Source: Actinomycetota bacterium
GTDB lineage: Bacteria > Actinomycetota > Actinomycetes > S36-B12 > CAIYMF01
Assembly: GCA_947455705.1 (NCBI GenBank)
Contig: CANGPO010000013.1
Coordinates: 1-44,939 of the forward strand
Reading direction: 5' to 3'
DNA: 44,939 nucleotides
Every line of letters begins with the position of its first letter. The stretch's first letter is position 1. The notes beneath the pieces were generated by a model that searched no databases, was not told the origin of the DNA, and was given only the letters and a program-made list of their open reading frames with translations. Positions 16,038 through 24,132 of the stretch are shown here, piece after piece. A program made the translations under genes and the position numbers.

Positions 16038-17261
16038 CTAGGGCTGGTCAACGATGTCATGGCCGAGCGGTGCTACGGGGACCGGTCGTGGAACTTTGCC
16101 TTGGCGGTAGATCAGGAACGCCATCAACAGCGCAACGCTTGCCAGGAGACCAAAGGCCGCCTGATCGCCGATCGCCTGAGTTGAAAGCCCGCCGAGCGTC
16201 GGGCCAAGGAGACCCGAGATTGACCAGATGATGTTGGCTAGTGCGGACATGACGCCGACGGTGACGGCTCCGCGCTCGACTGCAAGCAGCCCGAACGGGA
16301 ACGACAATGCGGCGGTAACTCCGCTCGCGATGGTCGCTCCGGCTAAGAAGATCATCGCCGCAGTTGATCCTATGAAGATCATGGGGATTGCCGTGCATAT
16401 CGCTAAGCCAGCCATCGCTGTTGCCACAATCCGTGCCTTGCGCCACTGCTCGGCCTTGCGCGACACGAATGCACTCGTCGATACGAAACACAGTGATGCG
16501 ATGGAAAAGATGACGCCGATCTGTGCCTCGTTGTAGCCGTGAGCCGCGAGCCGCAGTGGCACTAGAAAGTCAGCTGTCATCCAGACAACTGCCGCACCGA
16601 TCGTGATCAGCATCATCGTGCTGAGATCGGGATCGGAGTGAGTGGCGTGAAGGAGTTCGCCGGTAGGGGGAGCCACCTCTTTCTCAATTCCCGTACCCGA
16701 GTCATCGAGGACTAGGAGTATCAGCAGAACTAACAGGACTGCGCTAAGACCAATAACGGGGGCCTCGAGATTGAAGCTGTGTGCCACTGTGCCGGCGTAA
16801 GCGGGGCCGAAGATTCCGCCAAGGCCGGCGATCACTGTTGACCCGGAGAGAACTCGTGCGCTCTGATCCCCGGCGGCGTCTGCCAACCATGCGATGAGCG
16901 CGACCCACAGCACACCGAAACCAAGCCCGAAAGTAAATCGAGCCAAGATGATGGTGGCGTAGTTCGGCGCTATCGACTGTCCGGCCAGGCCGACGATCAT
17001 CAGGGTCAGTGACGCATGCGTCAGATGCCGGGGGGTTACTCGGTTCGTCATAAAGCCGGCTGGTAGCGAGGCCAGCAAGATCCCCAAACTTGCGACGGCC
17101 AACATCATGCTGCCCTGTGAGGCCGTGAGGTTGTACGTATCGATGTACGTTGGAATCAGAGGTGCCACGCCCTGCCAAGCGATCTCTCCAACGAGAAGTG
17201 CGATGTACAGCAGGACGATCACTCGTATGCGCACGATCGTCAGTATGCCGCACAGCACCAT
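16038..17261 (-). CDS. MFS transporter
   Basis: 407 residues with about 12 hydrophobic spans in two halves joined by a polar loop (about residues 186-215), as in major facilitator carriers. FGLGFGVLWVALIAWLAD and the RVTPRHL loop between helices 2 and 3 are typical. The N-terminal VLLYIALLVGEIAWQGVAPL places helix 1. Drug/proton antiport or organic-acid transport are both possible; the substrate cannot be read. ATG 17261 is used, with GTG start options a few codons in. It is divergent from the class III aminotransferase, and the 105-bp gap holds CTATC-GACT-GATAG (17284-17297), a possible GntR-type operator. Confidence 0.85.
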   Translation of the reverse strand: MVLCGILTIVRIRVIVLLYIALLVGEIAWQGVAPLIPTYIDTYNLTASQGSMMLAVASLGILLASLPAGFMTNRVTPRHLTHASLTLMIVGLAGQSIAPNYATIILARFTFGLGFGVLWVALIAWLADAAGDQSARVLSGSTVIAGLGGIFGPAYAGTVAHSFNLEAPVIGLSAVLLVLLILLVLDDSGTGIEKEVAPPTGELLHATHSDPDLSTMMLITIGAAVVWMTADFLVPLRLAAHGYNEAQIGVIFSIASLCFVSTSAFVSRKAEQWRKARIVATAMAGLAICTAIPMIFIGSTAAMIFLAGATIASGVTAALSFPFGLLAVERGAVTVGVMSALANIIWSISGLLGPTLGGLSTQAIGDQAAFGLLASVALLMAFLIYRQGKVPRPVPVAPLGHDIVDQP

Positions 17262-17366
17262 GATCGATGTGCCGGGACATCTGCTATCGACTGATAGTTT
17301 TGATCACAGGCGATCGCGGATTGTTGTGCGTGGCCGTTACATGATCGATTGTGAGGAGAGGTTCCG

Positions 17367-18767
17367 ATGTCGACCACCGAGTATCCGCATGTGGATGCGG
17401 CGATCATTGATCGAGCGCGAGTGATCTTGGCGCAGGAGCTCGAAGAATTCCGCCGCCGCACCCCGAACTCGATTGCCTGGCTGGAAGGCGCCCAGAGTGT
17501 CATGCCCGGTGGTGTACCCATGGCGTGGATGCGTTCTCTGTATCGACATGTGCCGGTGGTGGCTGTGCGCGGTTCGGGGTCAACTTTCGAGGATCTCGAC
17601 GGCAACACATTCATCGATTTCAACGCCTGCGATCTGGCGATGCCGGCCGGGTTTGCTGCGGCACCGATTGTTCATGCAATAACTGCGCAAGCGCAGTTGG
17701 GTAACCACTTCTTGTTGCCAACCATCGATGCAGTAGAGGTGTGCCGACTCTTGACGGAGCGGTTTGCCTTGCCGCAGTGGCAGTTCACGCTGTCCGCTAG
17801 CGGGGCCAACATGGATGCATTACGAATCGCCCGCGTGGCCACCGGACGTTCGACCGTCCTGCTGTTTGATGGCAAGTACCACGGCCATCTCGACCAAACG
17901 CTGTGGTCGCGCTCGGATGATGGATCGGTGGATGCCGATTTAATGGGGCTTGATCCCACGAGTGCGCAGTCGTCGGATGTCATTGCCTACAACGATGTTG
18001 CTGCACTCAGATCTCGTCTTGCCAAGGGTGATGTTGCAGCGGTTCTGGTGGAGTCCGTTCTCACGAACTGCGGACTAGTGACACCAACTCCTGAATTCGT
18101 CGAAGCATTAAACACGCAGGTGCGCGCAGCGGGAGCACTTTTGATCGTGGATGAGACCCACGTTCAGTTCGCTGTTCATGGAGGCGGAACGGCAGTGTTT
18201 GGCTACAAGCCCGACATGTTAACCGGCGGTAAAGGAATCGGCGGTGGTGTACCGATCGGCGTGATTGGTATGACCGATGAGGTTGCCGCCGTTGTGTCGA
18301 ACAATCGGGATGAAGACCCAGGTCTGGTTGAGACGGGTGATTCACATGGATTGGCCGTCGGCGGAACCCTTTATGCAAACGCGCTCTCACTTGCTGCTGC
18401 GCGTGCGGGCCTCGCTGAGATATTCACGGCGGAGGCATCAGCGCGCGTTGATGAACTTGGTGCCCAGTTGCAGAAGGGGCTGCAATCACATGTGGACCGC
18501 GTCGGGTTGCCGTGGACGATCGATCGGCTAGGTGGACGCATTCAATGGCGGCTGACACCCGAAATGCCGCTAAACGGTGAAGAGAGTTACCGATCAATCG
18601 TCCTACCACTGATCGATGCCCGGAAGGTGTTCCTTCTGAACCGCGGCCTTTGGGATTCGATCGCAACAGCTGGACCGTCAGTGTCCTATGCGATCACACA
18701 GGACGATGTTGATGCGTACATCACTGCGGCCGGCGAATTCCTCGACGCCTTAACTGCCTTAGATTGA
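17367..18767 (+). CDS. Class III aminotransferase, glutamate-1-semialdehyde aminomutase-like
   Basis: 466 residues, fold-type I PLP enzyme. MPGGVPMAWM and the FIDFNACDLAMPAG region resemble glutamate-1-semialdehyde 2,1-aminomutases and related aspartate-aminotransferase-fold transaminases; LSASGANMDALRIAR replaces the usual NSGTEA loop. DETH (262-265) supplies the PLP-ring aspartate and K289 in LTGGKG the Schiff base. It is unlikely to be the haem-pathway HemL: it sits beside a transporter and has an unusual SASGANMD loop. More likely it is a transaminase for an imported amine or amino acid. A GAGGAGAG ribosome site precedes ATG 17367. Its stop is 6 bp from the convergent DUF3237 gene. Confidence 0.85.
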   Translation: MSTTEYPHVDAAIIDRARVILAQELEEFRRRTPNSIAWLEGAQSVMPGGVPMAWMRSLYRHVPVVAVRGSGSTFEDLDGNTFIDFNACDLAMPAGFAAAPIVHAITAQAQLGNHFLLPTIDAVEVCRLLTERFALPQWQFTLSASGANMDALRIARVATGRSTVLLFDGKYHGHLDQTLWSRSDDGSVDADLMGLDPTSAQSSDVIAYNDVAALRSRLAKGDVAAVLVESVLTNCGLVTPTPEFVEALNTQVRAAGALLIVDETHVQFAVHGGGTAVFGYKPDMLTGGKGIGGGVPIGVIGMTDEVAAVVSNNRDEDPGLVETGDSHGLAVGGTLYANALSLAAARAGLAEIFTAEASARVDELGAQLQKGLQSHVDRVGLPWTIDRLGGRIQWRLTPEMPLNGEESYRSIVLPLIDARKVFLLNRGLWDSIATAGPSVSYAITQDDVDAYITAAGEFLDALTALD

Positions 18768-18773
18768 CCGAAG

Positions 18774-19208
18774 TTAGTCGACGCGGAAGAGATTCAACGT
18801 CACGGTGCCACCCTCGCGCAACCCGGTAGATACGTAGAGATTGTGATTGAGTGCCGTGCGATGGCTTTCGGCGGCGAAGACAATGGACGTGCGGAAGTGT
18901 GGCGGTGCATCTGCGCCGTCACGCATCGCGCGAACACCGATAGAACGCAACGTCATGACGTCGCCCTCTTCGAGCTCAATCGTGTACTCGGCAGTGATCG
19001 TGACGCTGCCATCGTCGTGCACTGCCTGCCAGTCGGCACCGCCGGGAAGTACTGTGCCAGTGCCGATTTCGCCCTCGAGGGTGCCGCCAAGAATGGCAAT
19101 CATGCGTCGTCGGCCCAACGGTGATGCACCAAGCTCAACCGGCGCAGCGACGTTGACGCGCAACTGACCAACGGGGGTCAGTGACGGCTCGCTGGGTGGA
19201 GTGGTCAT
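18774..19208 (-). CDS. DUF3237 family protein
   Basis: 144 residues from ATG 19208 (MTTPPSEPSL); an upstream in-frame ATG at 19241 would intrude into the preceding gene. The pattern RRRMIAILGGTLEGEIGTG, then GGADWQAVHDDGSVTITAEY and GVRAMRDG, is that of DUF3237, a small beta-barrel family of unknown function often found next to aromatic-compound genes. The start overlaps the FAD monooxygenase stop by 4 bp (ATGA). A second DUF3237 gene lies on the other side of that monooxygenase, so the trio probably works together. Confidence 0.82.
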   Translation of the reverse strand: MTTPPSEPSLTPVGQLRVNVAAPVELGASPLGRRRMIAILGGTLEGEIGTGTVLPGGADWQAVHDDGSVTITAEYTIELEEGDVMTLRSIGVRAMRDGADAPPHFRTSIVFAAESHRTALNHNLYVSTGLREGGTVTLNLFRVD

Positions 19209-20470
19209 GACACGCCGGCTGTGGAGATATGTGCCGACCAAGACGGCTGGTTATTCAAGATTGATGGATCGAAGCCGGCGACTCGCTTGTAGTTCGCGGC
19301 AACTTCCTCGAGCTCGGCAGGGGACACGACGTCATGGATATCTGCGAAACCCTCAGGGGCTCGTTCGCGGGCGATCTGCATCACGCGCTCAGGCCCCATC
19401 GCGCGGTTGAGTTTTTGCAATTCGCGAGTCTTCGGCAGGCGCTCGTTTTGATAGAACTCAAGTGCATGATCGACGGGCATGGTGGCCAAGGCGTAGGCCA
19501 GGACACGGGTGTCAATGATCGCTTGGGAGGAGCCGTTGGAGCCGACGGGGTACGTGGGATGTGCGGCATCACCGAGGAGAACGACTCGTCCACGGATCCA
19601 TGACTCAAGTGGTGGCCGATCGACCATCGGATACTCGTAGACAGCTTCGGCTGATTCAATCAAAGCGGGAATATCGAGCCACTCGTAATTCCATTCAGCG
19701 AAGGCCGGTGCGAAGACTGAGCGGTCGATTGCCTTGTTCCAGTCGAAGTTCGAGCCATCCGCGCCTGACAGGTCTTTTTCCGCGACCCAGTTGATGAGCT
19801 GCGTTCCATCGGCGGCCACGTCCTCAATGGGATAGACGACGAAGCGGATTTCGCGATCACCGGCCATGACCATCGATTTTCCGCTGAGGAATGGCTTGGC
19901 TCGGCTCACTGCTCGCCACAGAATCAGGCCGTTCCACTGGGGCGGTCCTTCGTCTGGGAACCATTCGGCGCGAATCGCGGACTTGATGCCATCCGCGGCG
20001 ATGATCAGATCAGCGGTCTCGGTGATGCGCTCGTCCCCGCGTTGGTAGGTGAGTTCGGCTACATCACCGTTCGTCGTCGACGACAGCACGCGACAACCGG
20101 TGCGGATTGCGTTGGCCCCGAGGCGTTCCTTCACAGCGTCGAGCAGAAGCATTTGGAGTCGGCCGCGATGAATCGAATATTGCGGGTAGTTGTAGCCGGC
20201 TGCGACACCGCGTGGTTCGTTCCAGATCTTCTGGCCTTGACGGTTCACATACGTCAGGTCGGAGGTTGCGACGCCAGTAGCGGCTAGTTGCTCACCGAGA
20301 CCAAGTTCGGTGAGTTCGCGGACTGCATGCGGAAGGACGTTGATACCTACGCCGAGTGGTCGAATCTCCGACACGGATTCAAGAAGTGTGACGTCCGTGA
20401 CACCTGCGGCATGCAGACTCAGCGCTGCGGCAGCTCCACCGATTCCAGCACCTACAATGAGAACGCGCAC
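19205..20470 (-). CDS. FAD-dependent aromatic monooxygenase
   Basis: 421 residues from GTG 20470 (AGGGAAG ribosome site); the frame extends to 20524 but the dinucleotide fold would then be preceded by 18 extra residues. GAGIGG (7-12) binds FAD, a DG motif lies at about 160-161 and GDAAHP at 300-305, the three signatures of PHBH/salicylate-hydroxylase-like flavoprotein monooxygenases. Such enzymes hydroxylate or oxidatively decarboxylate phenolic acids with NAD(P)H and O2. Because the window encodes hydroquinone breakdown, this enzyme could produce hydroquinone, for example from 4-hydroxybenzoate; that is inference. It is sandwiched between two DUF3237 genes in one unit. Confidence 0.87.
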   Translation of the reverse strand: MRVLIVGAGIGGAAAALSLHAAGVTDVTLLESVSEIRPLGVGINVLPHAVRELTELGLGEQLAATGVATSDLTYVNRQGQKIWNEPRGVAAGYNYPQYSIHRGRLQMLLLDAVKERLGANAIRTGCRVLSSTTNGDVAELTYQRGDERITETADLIIAADGIKSAIRAEWFPDEGPPQWNGLILWRAVSRAKPFLSGKSMVMAGDREIRFVVYPIEDVAADGTQLINWVAEKDLSGADGSNFDWNKAIDRSVFAPAFAEWNYEWLDIPALIESAEAVYEYPMVDRPPLESWIRGRVVLLGDAAHPTYPVGSNGSSQAIIDTRVLAYALATMPVDHALEFYQNERLPKTRELQKLNRAMGPERVMQIARERAPEGFADIHDVVSPAELEEVAANYKRVAGFDPSILNNQPSWSAHISTAGVS

Positions 20471-20528
20471 AGTTACTTCCCTGCTTCCAAGTGGTTGTAG
20501 ATCTTGACTGTAGCCGACCGCCACGCGA

Positions 20529-21005
20529 CTACTTCAGGGCGTAGAACCTGATGCAGACCTGGCCCGAATCCTCGCGGGCCATTCCGATGAATACTGTCTG
20601 CGTCAGCCAGCGGTAGGTGTCCGAATCGGTGGTGAACACAGGACTGGTTCGGTAGTAATACTCACTTTCGTCGACAGATTCGCCAGCGTCCAAACGCGCG
20701 GTGACTTCGGGGCTCGCGCGCCAGAAACCACGGTTGTCGATACCGATGATGACGTCGTCATCGGTTTTGATGCTGTAGCGGGCGTCGAGGGTGATCACGC
20801 CGTCACGATCGACGTACCAGTCGCCACCACCGGCAAGCACGACACCGTTCGCGTGTGGTCCCGAAACCGTTCCCCCCGTGATGGCAACGAATGAGGTGAC
20901 TTCATGATTCGTCGGCCCGCCAATGCGCACAGGTGGATCCACTGACACGCGAACCTCGAATGCGAACTCCAACTGTGGTTCGGGTAGATGCGGTTCGACG
21001 GTCAC
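20529..21005 (-). CDS. DUF3237 family protein (second copy)
   Basis: 158 residues from GTG 21005 with GGGAGAG just upstream. It aligns by eye with the gene at 18774: FVAITGGTVSGPHANGVVLA, GGGDWYVDRDGVITLDARYS and GIDNRGFW are the same ordered elements, followed by YRTSPVFTT and VFIG. It is thus a diverged paralogue rather than a recent copy. It is the first gene of the three-gene unit with the FAD monooxygenase (58-bp gap). DUF3237 function is unknown; co-occurrence suggests binding or isomerising the monooxygenase substrate or product. Confidence 0.83.
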   Translation of the reverse strand: MTVEPHLPEPQLEFAFEVRVSVDPPVRIGGPTNHEVTSFVAITGGTVSGPHANGVVLAGGGDWYVDRDGVITLDARYSIKTDDDVIIGIDNRGFWRASPEVTARLDAGESVDESEYYYRTSPVFTTDSDTYRWLTQTVFIGMAREDSGQVCIRFYALK

Positions 21006-21104
21006 TTACTCTCCCGTTTGCTGGTGGTCTGTTAACTGGTGGTCCATAGCCGCTACGCTACCGAGTCCGACACTCCGGGGAGCAGCGGAGCGTCATACTG
21101 AGGT

Positions 21105-21269
21105 GTGGGAACCTCAGCGATCCGTGTCCTTTATGCCCTAGTGATGGTCGTCATCATCGTCGGTGTGGATCTCGCGTTCTTCAGGGATGAACCGTGGCAG
21201 CGGCTAGCGGTGAACATCGGCATCGTGTTGGTGTTTGGGGCCTTCTACATTCGATTCTTGAAGGACTGA
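21105..21269 (+). CDS. Small two-helix membrane protein
   Basis: A 54-residue frame starting at GTG 21105 and ending at TGA 21267-21269. Helix 1 is VLYALVMVVIIVGVDLAFF, then a short charged loop (RDEPWQR), then helix 2 LAVNIGIVLVFGAFYIRFL and the end KD. This helix-loop-helix pattern with a charged RDxxWxR turn is common in small actinobacterial membrane proteins of unknown function. The ribosome site is weak (GGAG is about 15 nt away, GAGGT abuts the start). It lies between the DUF3237 gene and tRNA-Arg. Confidence 0.6.
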   Translation: MGTSAIRVLYALVMVVIIVGVDLAFFRDEPWQRLAVNIGIVLVFGAFYIRFLKD

Positions 21270-21329
21270 GCCTGCAAGTCCCGGTCGATGCAATGGCATA
21301 CGATCTAACCTGCGCGGTTAGACCATCCC

Positions 21330-21402
21330 GCCCTAGTAGCTCAGGGGATAGAGCATCGGTTTCCTAAACCGTGTGTCGCAGGTTCGATTCCTGCCTAGGG
21401 CA
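21330..21402 (+). tRNA. tRNA-Arg (CCU anticodon)
   Basis: A complete cloverleaf can be drawn: acceptor GCCCTAG/CTAGGGC, D arm GCTC-AGGGGATA-GAGC, anticodon loop TTCCTAA giving anticodon CCU (with one T-T mismatch at the top of the anticodon stem), and T arm GCAGG-TTCGATT-CCTGC. The sequence continues ACC then T, so CCA is not encoded, as usual in actinobacteria. It decodes AGG arginine codons. No integrase or duplicated 3' end was seen nearby, so there is no sign of an element inserted here. Confidence 0.95.
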
Positions 21403-21473
21403 CCTGATCGTGTGCTCGGTTGAACCTATGTCCCGACGCGGGTGCTTCGAGGATCGGGCTCGAGAGTCGCGAC

Positions 21474-23018
21474 TTACGCCACCACGAGGAACTGGCCCAT
21501 CAGTCCACCATCTTCGTGGTTCGCCATGTGGCAGTGGTACATGTACGGGTGCATGTCACTGGCGAAGTCGTTGAACTTGGCAACAAAGGTGACCGACTCA
21601 TTCGGAAGAATGGCGAAGGTGTCCTTCCAGCCTTTCTCGTAGTCGGCAACTTCGCCCGTTGATCGAGACACGATGGCGAACTGGACGTCGTGGATGTGGA
21701 ACGAGTGACCGAATGTCGGACCGTTCGTGATTGTCCACTTCTCAATGGCGTCGAGTGTCACCGTCTGATCGATCGTTTCCATCGAGTAGCCCTTGTTGTC
21801 GAATGTGAAGGGCGAGCCGGGGCCGGTGTCAGTGATTGCGATATCGCGGCTGTTCGTTGCATCGGCCTCAGTCCAGAGAGTGGTCGATGCGAGAATGGTG
21901 GGGAGGGAAGTGATGGCATTGTCGGTGGCGGCGCTAACGGTGATGCCCAGCAAATCGAAGTTGGTGTTGTTTAGTTTACTTCCGAACTCGCCTGTCTGGT
22001 CTGTCTCGGATCCACCTGCGCCAAAGGGCATTCCGGCGTTCATCGCCTGAAGAGTTAGCTGCGTACCTACCGAATCCTTTGACAGGTCGATTACGATCTC
22101 GTACCGCTCACCGGGTGCCATCCGCAACTCCGTCACGGGCAATGGTGCGTTCAGCAGTCCACCATCGGTTGCTATGACGTAGAAGGTGCGGCCGCCGAGT
22201 GCCACGTTGTAGTACCGCTCGATCTCGGTGTTGAGCAGGCGCAGTCGCACCATTTGCGCTGGCAAACTCGCAGTGGCATTCATCACGCCATTGGTCAGCA
22301 AGTAGTCACCGTAGGCACCCGTCACAGCAAACTCGTTGGTGGACGTGAAGCGTCGGCTCGTAAGCACCAGAGGAATGTCGTCGACTCCATATGTCCGCGG
22401 TAGTGCGAGGGCGGATTCCTCGTCGTCTTGCACGATGATGAATCCGCCGGCCCCGAGGGTGAGCTGCTTCTGCGTCGTTTCGTGCATGTGGGGGTGGTAC
22501 CAGTACGTGGCTGCTGAGTTCTTCACCTCGAAGGTTGGCGACCAGGTACCACCCGCGGCGATTACCTGGTGTGGGCCACCATCCATCTCCGCGGGAATGT
22601 GCATTCCGTGCCAATGCGTGGTGGTCTCATCGGTCAGATTGTTCTTGACGTTGAGGGTGACCTGATCGCCCTTCTTAAGCACCAGCGTCGGTCCCCAGAA
22701 GTCCGCACCGTTGAAGCCGTAGGTCGGTGTCTGCGAGCCGGGCATGTACTGAACGCTGCTTGTCGAAAGCGATAGATCGAATGTGGTGCCGGTAAGCAGG
22801 GCCGGGATTACCAACGTGCCGTTCGTGCTCGTGGCTGTGCTCGAAGCGCTTGACGCGGATGTTGGTGAAGCTGACGTTATAGACGTCGAGGAGGCGCTGC
22901 TGGTTTCGCTTCCTCTGGAACACGCAGCCAGGCCGAGAGCGGTTACGCCGAGGAGAAATCCGCGACGAGTCAATGATGCTGAGCTCAGGCTCTGAATCGT
23001 TTCGGGTGCTGGGTTCAT
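21474..23018 (-). CDS. Multicopper oxidase, Tat-exported lipoprotein
   Basis: 514 residues. The N-terminus has a twin-arginine motif LTRRGFLLG followed by a hydrophobic stretch and a lipobox LAAC (C33), then a long Ser/Thr-rich linker, so the folded enzyme should be exported by Tat and lipid-anchored outside the membrane. All four copper-binding segments are present: THWHGMH (about 135), WYHPHMHE, HSFHIHD and YHCHMANHEDGGLMG near the C-terminus, giving one type-1 and one trinuclear centre with an axial Met. It resembles CueO/CotA-type enzymes that oxidise Cu(I), Mn(II) or phenols, including hydroquinones. The 265-bp upstream gap has several dyads and leads to a divergent membrane-protein pair. 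Confidence 0.92.
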   Translation of the reverse strand: MNPAPETIQSLSSASLTRRGFLLGVTALGLAACSRGSETSSASSTSITSASPTSASSASSTATSTNGTLVIPALLTGTTFDLSLSTSSVQYMPGSQTPTYGFNGADFWGPTLVLKKGDQVTLNVKNNLTDETTTHWHGMHIPAEMDGGPHQVIAAGGTWSPTFEVKNSAATYWYHPHMHETTQKQLTLGAGGFIIVQDDEESALALPRTYGVDDIPLVLTSRRFTSTNEFAVTGAYGDYLLTNGVMNATASLPAQMVRLRLLNTEIERYYNVALGGRTFYVIATDGGLLNAPLPVTELRMAPGERYEIVIDLSKDSVGTQLTLQAMNAGMPFGAGGSETDQTGEFGSKLNNTNFDLLGITVSAATDNAITSLPTILASTTLWTEADATNSRDIAITDTGPGSPFTFDNKGYSMETIDQTVTLDAIEKWTITNGPTFGHSFHIHDVQFAIVSRSTGEVADYEKGWKDTFAILPNESVTFVAKFNDFASDMHPYMYHCHMANHEDGGLMGQFLVVA

Positions 23019-23051
23019 CGGAACTCCTCGTTGCTCGTCGACACTGGTCGT

Positions 23052-23072
23052 GTCGTGAAACTAAGTCACGAC
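23052..23072. promoter_or_regulatory. Dyad upstream of the multicopper oxidase
   Basis: Perfect 7-bp arms GTCGTGA/TCACGAC separated by 7 nt, 34-54 bp upstream of the oxidase ATG, a plausible repressor or activator site. The regulator is unknown. Confidence 0.45.
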
Positions 23073-23112
23073 CTCGAGGATGTGCCATGAACTACCTGCG
23101 TGAGCCTTGAGA

Positions 23113-23131
23113 ATTAAGGGACCCCCCTAAT
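23113..23131. promoter_or_regulatory. AAGGG/CCCCT dyad, possible metal-regulator site
   Basis: ATTAAGGG-ACC-CCCCTAAT is a near-perfect 19-bp palindrome (one mismatch between 8-nt arms). GC-triplet dyads flanked by AT pairs are common for metal-sensing regulators, and a copper oxidase gene is next door. The specific regulator cannot be assigned. Confidence 0.4.
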
Positions 23132-23138
23132 CGGCCGC

Positions 23139-23173
23139 GCGCTTAGATGTCGGCAACGCCAACTTCTAAGCGC
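23139..23173. promoter_or_regulatory. 9-bp inverted repeat in the oxidase/COG4705 gap
   Basis: Arms GCGCTTAGA (23139-23147) and TCTAAGCGC (23165-23173) match perfectly around a 17-nt spacer. It could be an RNA hairpin or a two-site operator for the divergent pair; no T-run follows on either strand, so a terminator is less likely. Confidence 0.4.
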
Positions 23174-23283
23174 TCCCATCAAGCGCACCAAGGACCCTGC
23201 ATTCCATTCCAGCCTGAGGTCTCACAGGCGATTCACACCTGATCCATACGCGTTCCACATGCCCCTCTGTCAGCCTCTGGCGC

Positions 23284-24117
23284 ATGCACAAGGAATCGGC
23301 CGCTCTCACTAAGTCCCGCTATATCGCAAACAAGGTGCCGGAAGTCACCATCTTCTTCTGGTTGATCAAGGTGCTGTGCACGACGGTGGGGGAGACGTTT
23401 GCAGACTTCCTGAACACCAACCTCAATCTGGGTCTCACCAATACCACTTATGTAGTTGGCGCGATCCTGATAGTGGTTCTTGCGGCTCAGTTCTATGTCA
23501 AGAGATACATTCCCACCATCTATTGGCTCGCTGTCGTGCTCGTCAGCATCGTCGGTACCCTGATTACCGACAATCTCACCGACAACTTTGGTGTAAGCCT
23601 TGAAACGACGACAGTCGTATTCGCTGTCGTCCTCGCAATCGTCTTTGCAGCTTGGTACGCCAGCGAACGAACTCTGTCGATCCACTCGATCGTCACCCCG
23701 CGTCGTGAAGCCTTCTATTGGTTGGCGATCCTGTTCACCTTCGCCCTCGGAACGGCCGCTGGTGACCTTGTGTCTGAGAAGTTCAGCCTGGGCTACTTTG
23801 TTGCCACTGGGATCTTTGCTGGATTGATCGCCGTCATCGCTGTTGCTTGGCGGTTGGGGCTCAACGAGGTTCTTTCGTTCTGGGCCATCTACATTCTGAC
23901 GCGTCCGCTAGGTGCTTCCATCGGGGATTCACTGGCCCAGTCAAAGGATGATGGTGGACTTGGACTCGGCACTGTTGCGACCAGCTTCATCTTCCTCGGC
24001 GCGATTCTCGTCCTGGTGATCTACCTGACGACAACGCGTGTGGACGTAACGGAGAATGTCGTCGGAGATAGCGAAATCAATGCAGCGCTGGATTCCGAAG
24101 ACCTTGAGAAGCACTAG
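23284..24117 (+). CDS. COG4705-type integral membrane protein, four-repeat (copy 1)
   Basis: 277 residues, about eight membrane helices, no known catalytic motif. I recognise it as the COG4705 group of uncharacterised membrane proteins. Four internal repeats share an aromatic-W then G then D in fixed register: W26-G36-D41, W81-G91-D96, W146-G156-D161 and W200-G210-D215 (W-x9-G-x4-D each time). Repeat 1 also has KVPEVT before it and GET at the Gly. A cytoplasm-sized loop SERTLSIHSIVTPRRE (127-142) joins repeats 2 and 3. The acidic residue recurring at each helix end suggests ion or metal binding, but function is unknown. ATG 23284 fits. A paralogue follows after 15 bp; a multicopper oxidase gene is divergent. 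Confidence 0.8.
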   Translation: MHKESAALTKSRYIANKVPEVTIFFWLIKVLCTTVGETFADFLNTNLNLGLTNTTYVVGAILIVVLAAQFYVKRYIPTIYWLAVVLVSIVGTLITDNLTDNFGVSLETTTVVFAVVLAIVFAAWYASERTLSIHSIVTPRREAFYWLAILFTFALGTAAGDLVSEKFSLGYFVATGIFAGLIAVIAVAWRLGLNEVLSFWAIYILTRPLGASIGDSLAQSKDDGGLGLGTVATSFIFLGAILVLVIYLTTTRVDVTENVVGDSEINAALDSEDLEKH

Positions 24118-24132
24118 CGTAAAGCGCCATCC

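Noticed and set aside
17367-18767. HemL (glutamate-1-semialdehyde aminomutase for haem synthesis)
   Set aside because: The conserved NSG-type loop is replaced and the neighbours are a transporter and a DUF3237 gene, so a catabolic transaminase is more likely.
21330-21402. tRNA-Arg as an attachment site of an integrated element
   Set aside because: No integrase, no duplicated tRNA end and no change in gene style was seen on either side.
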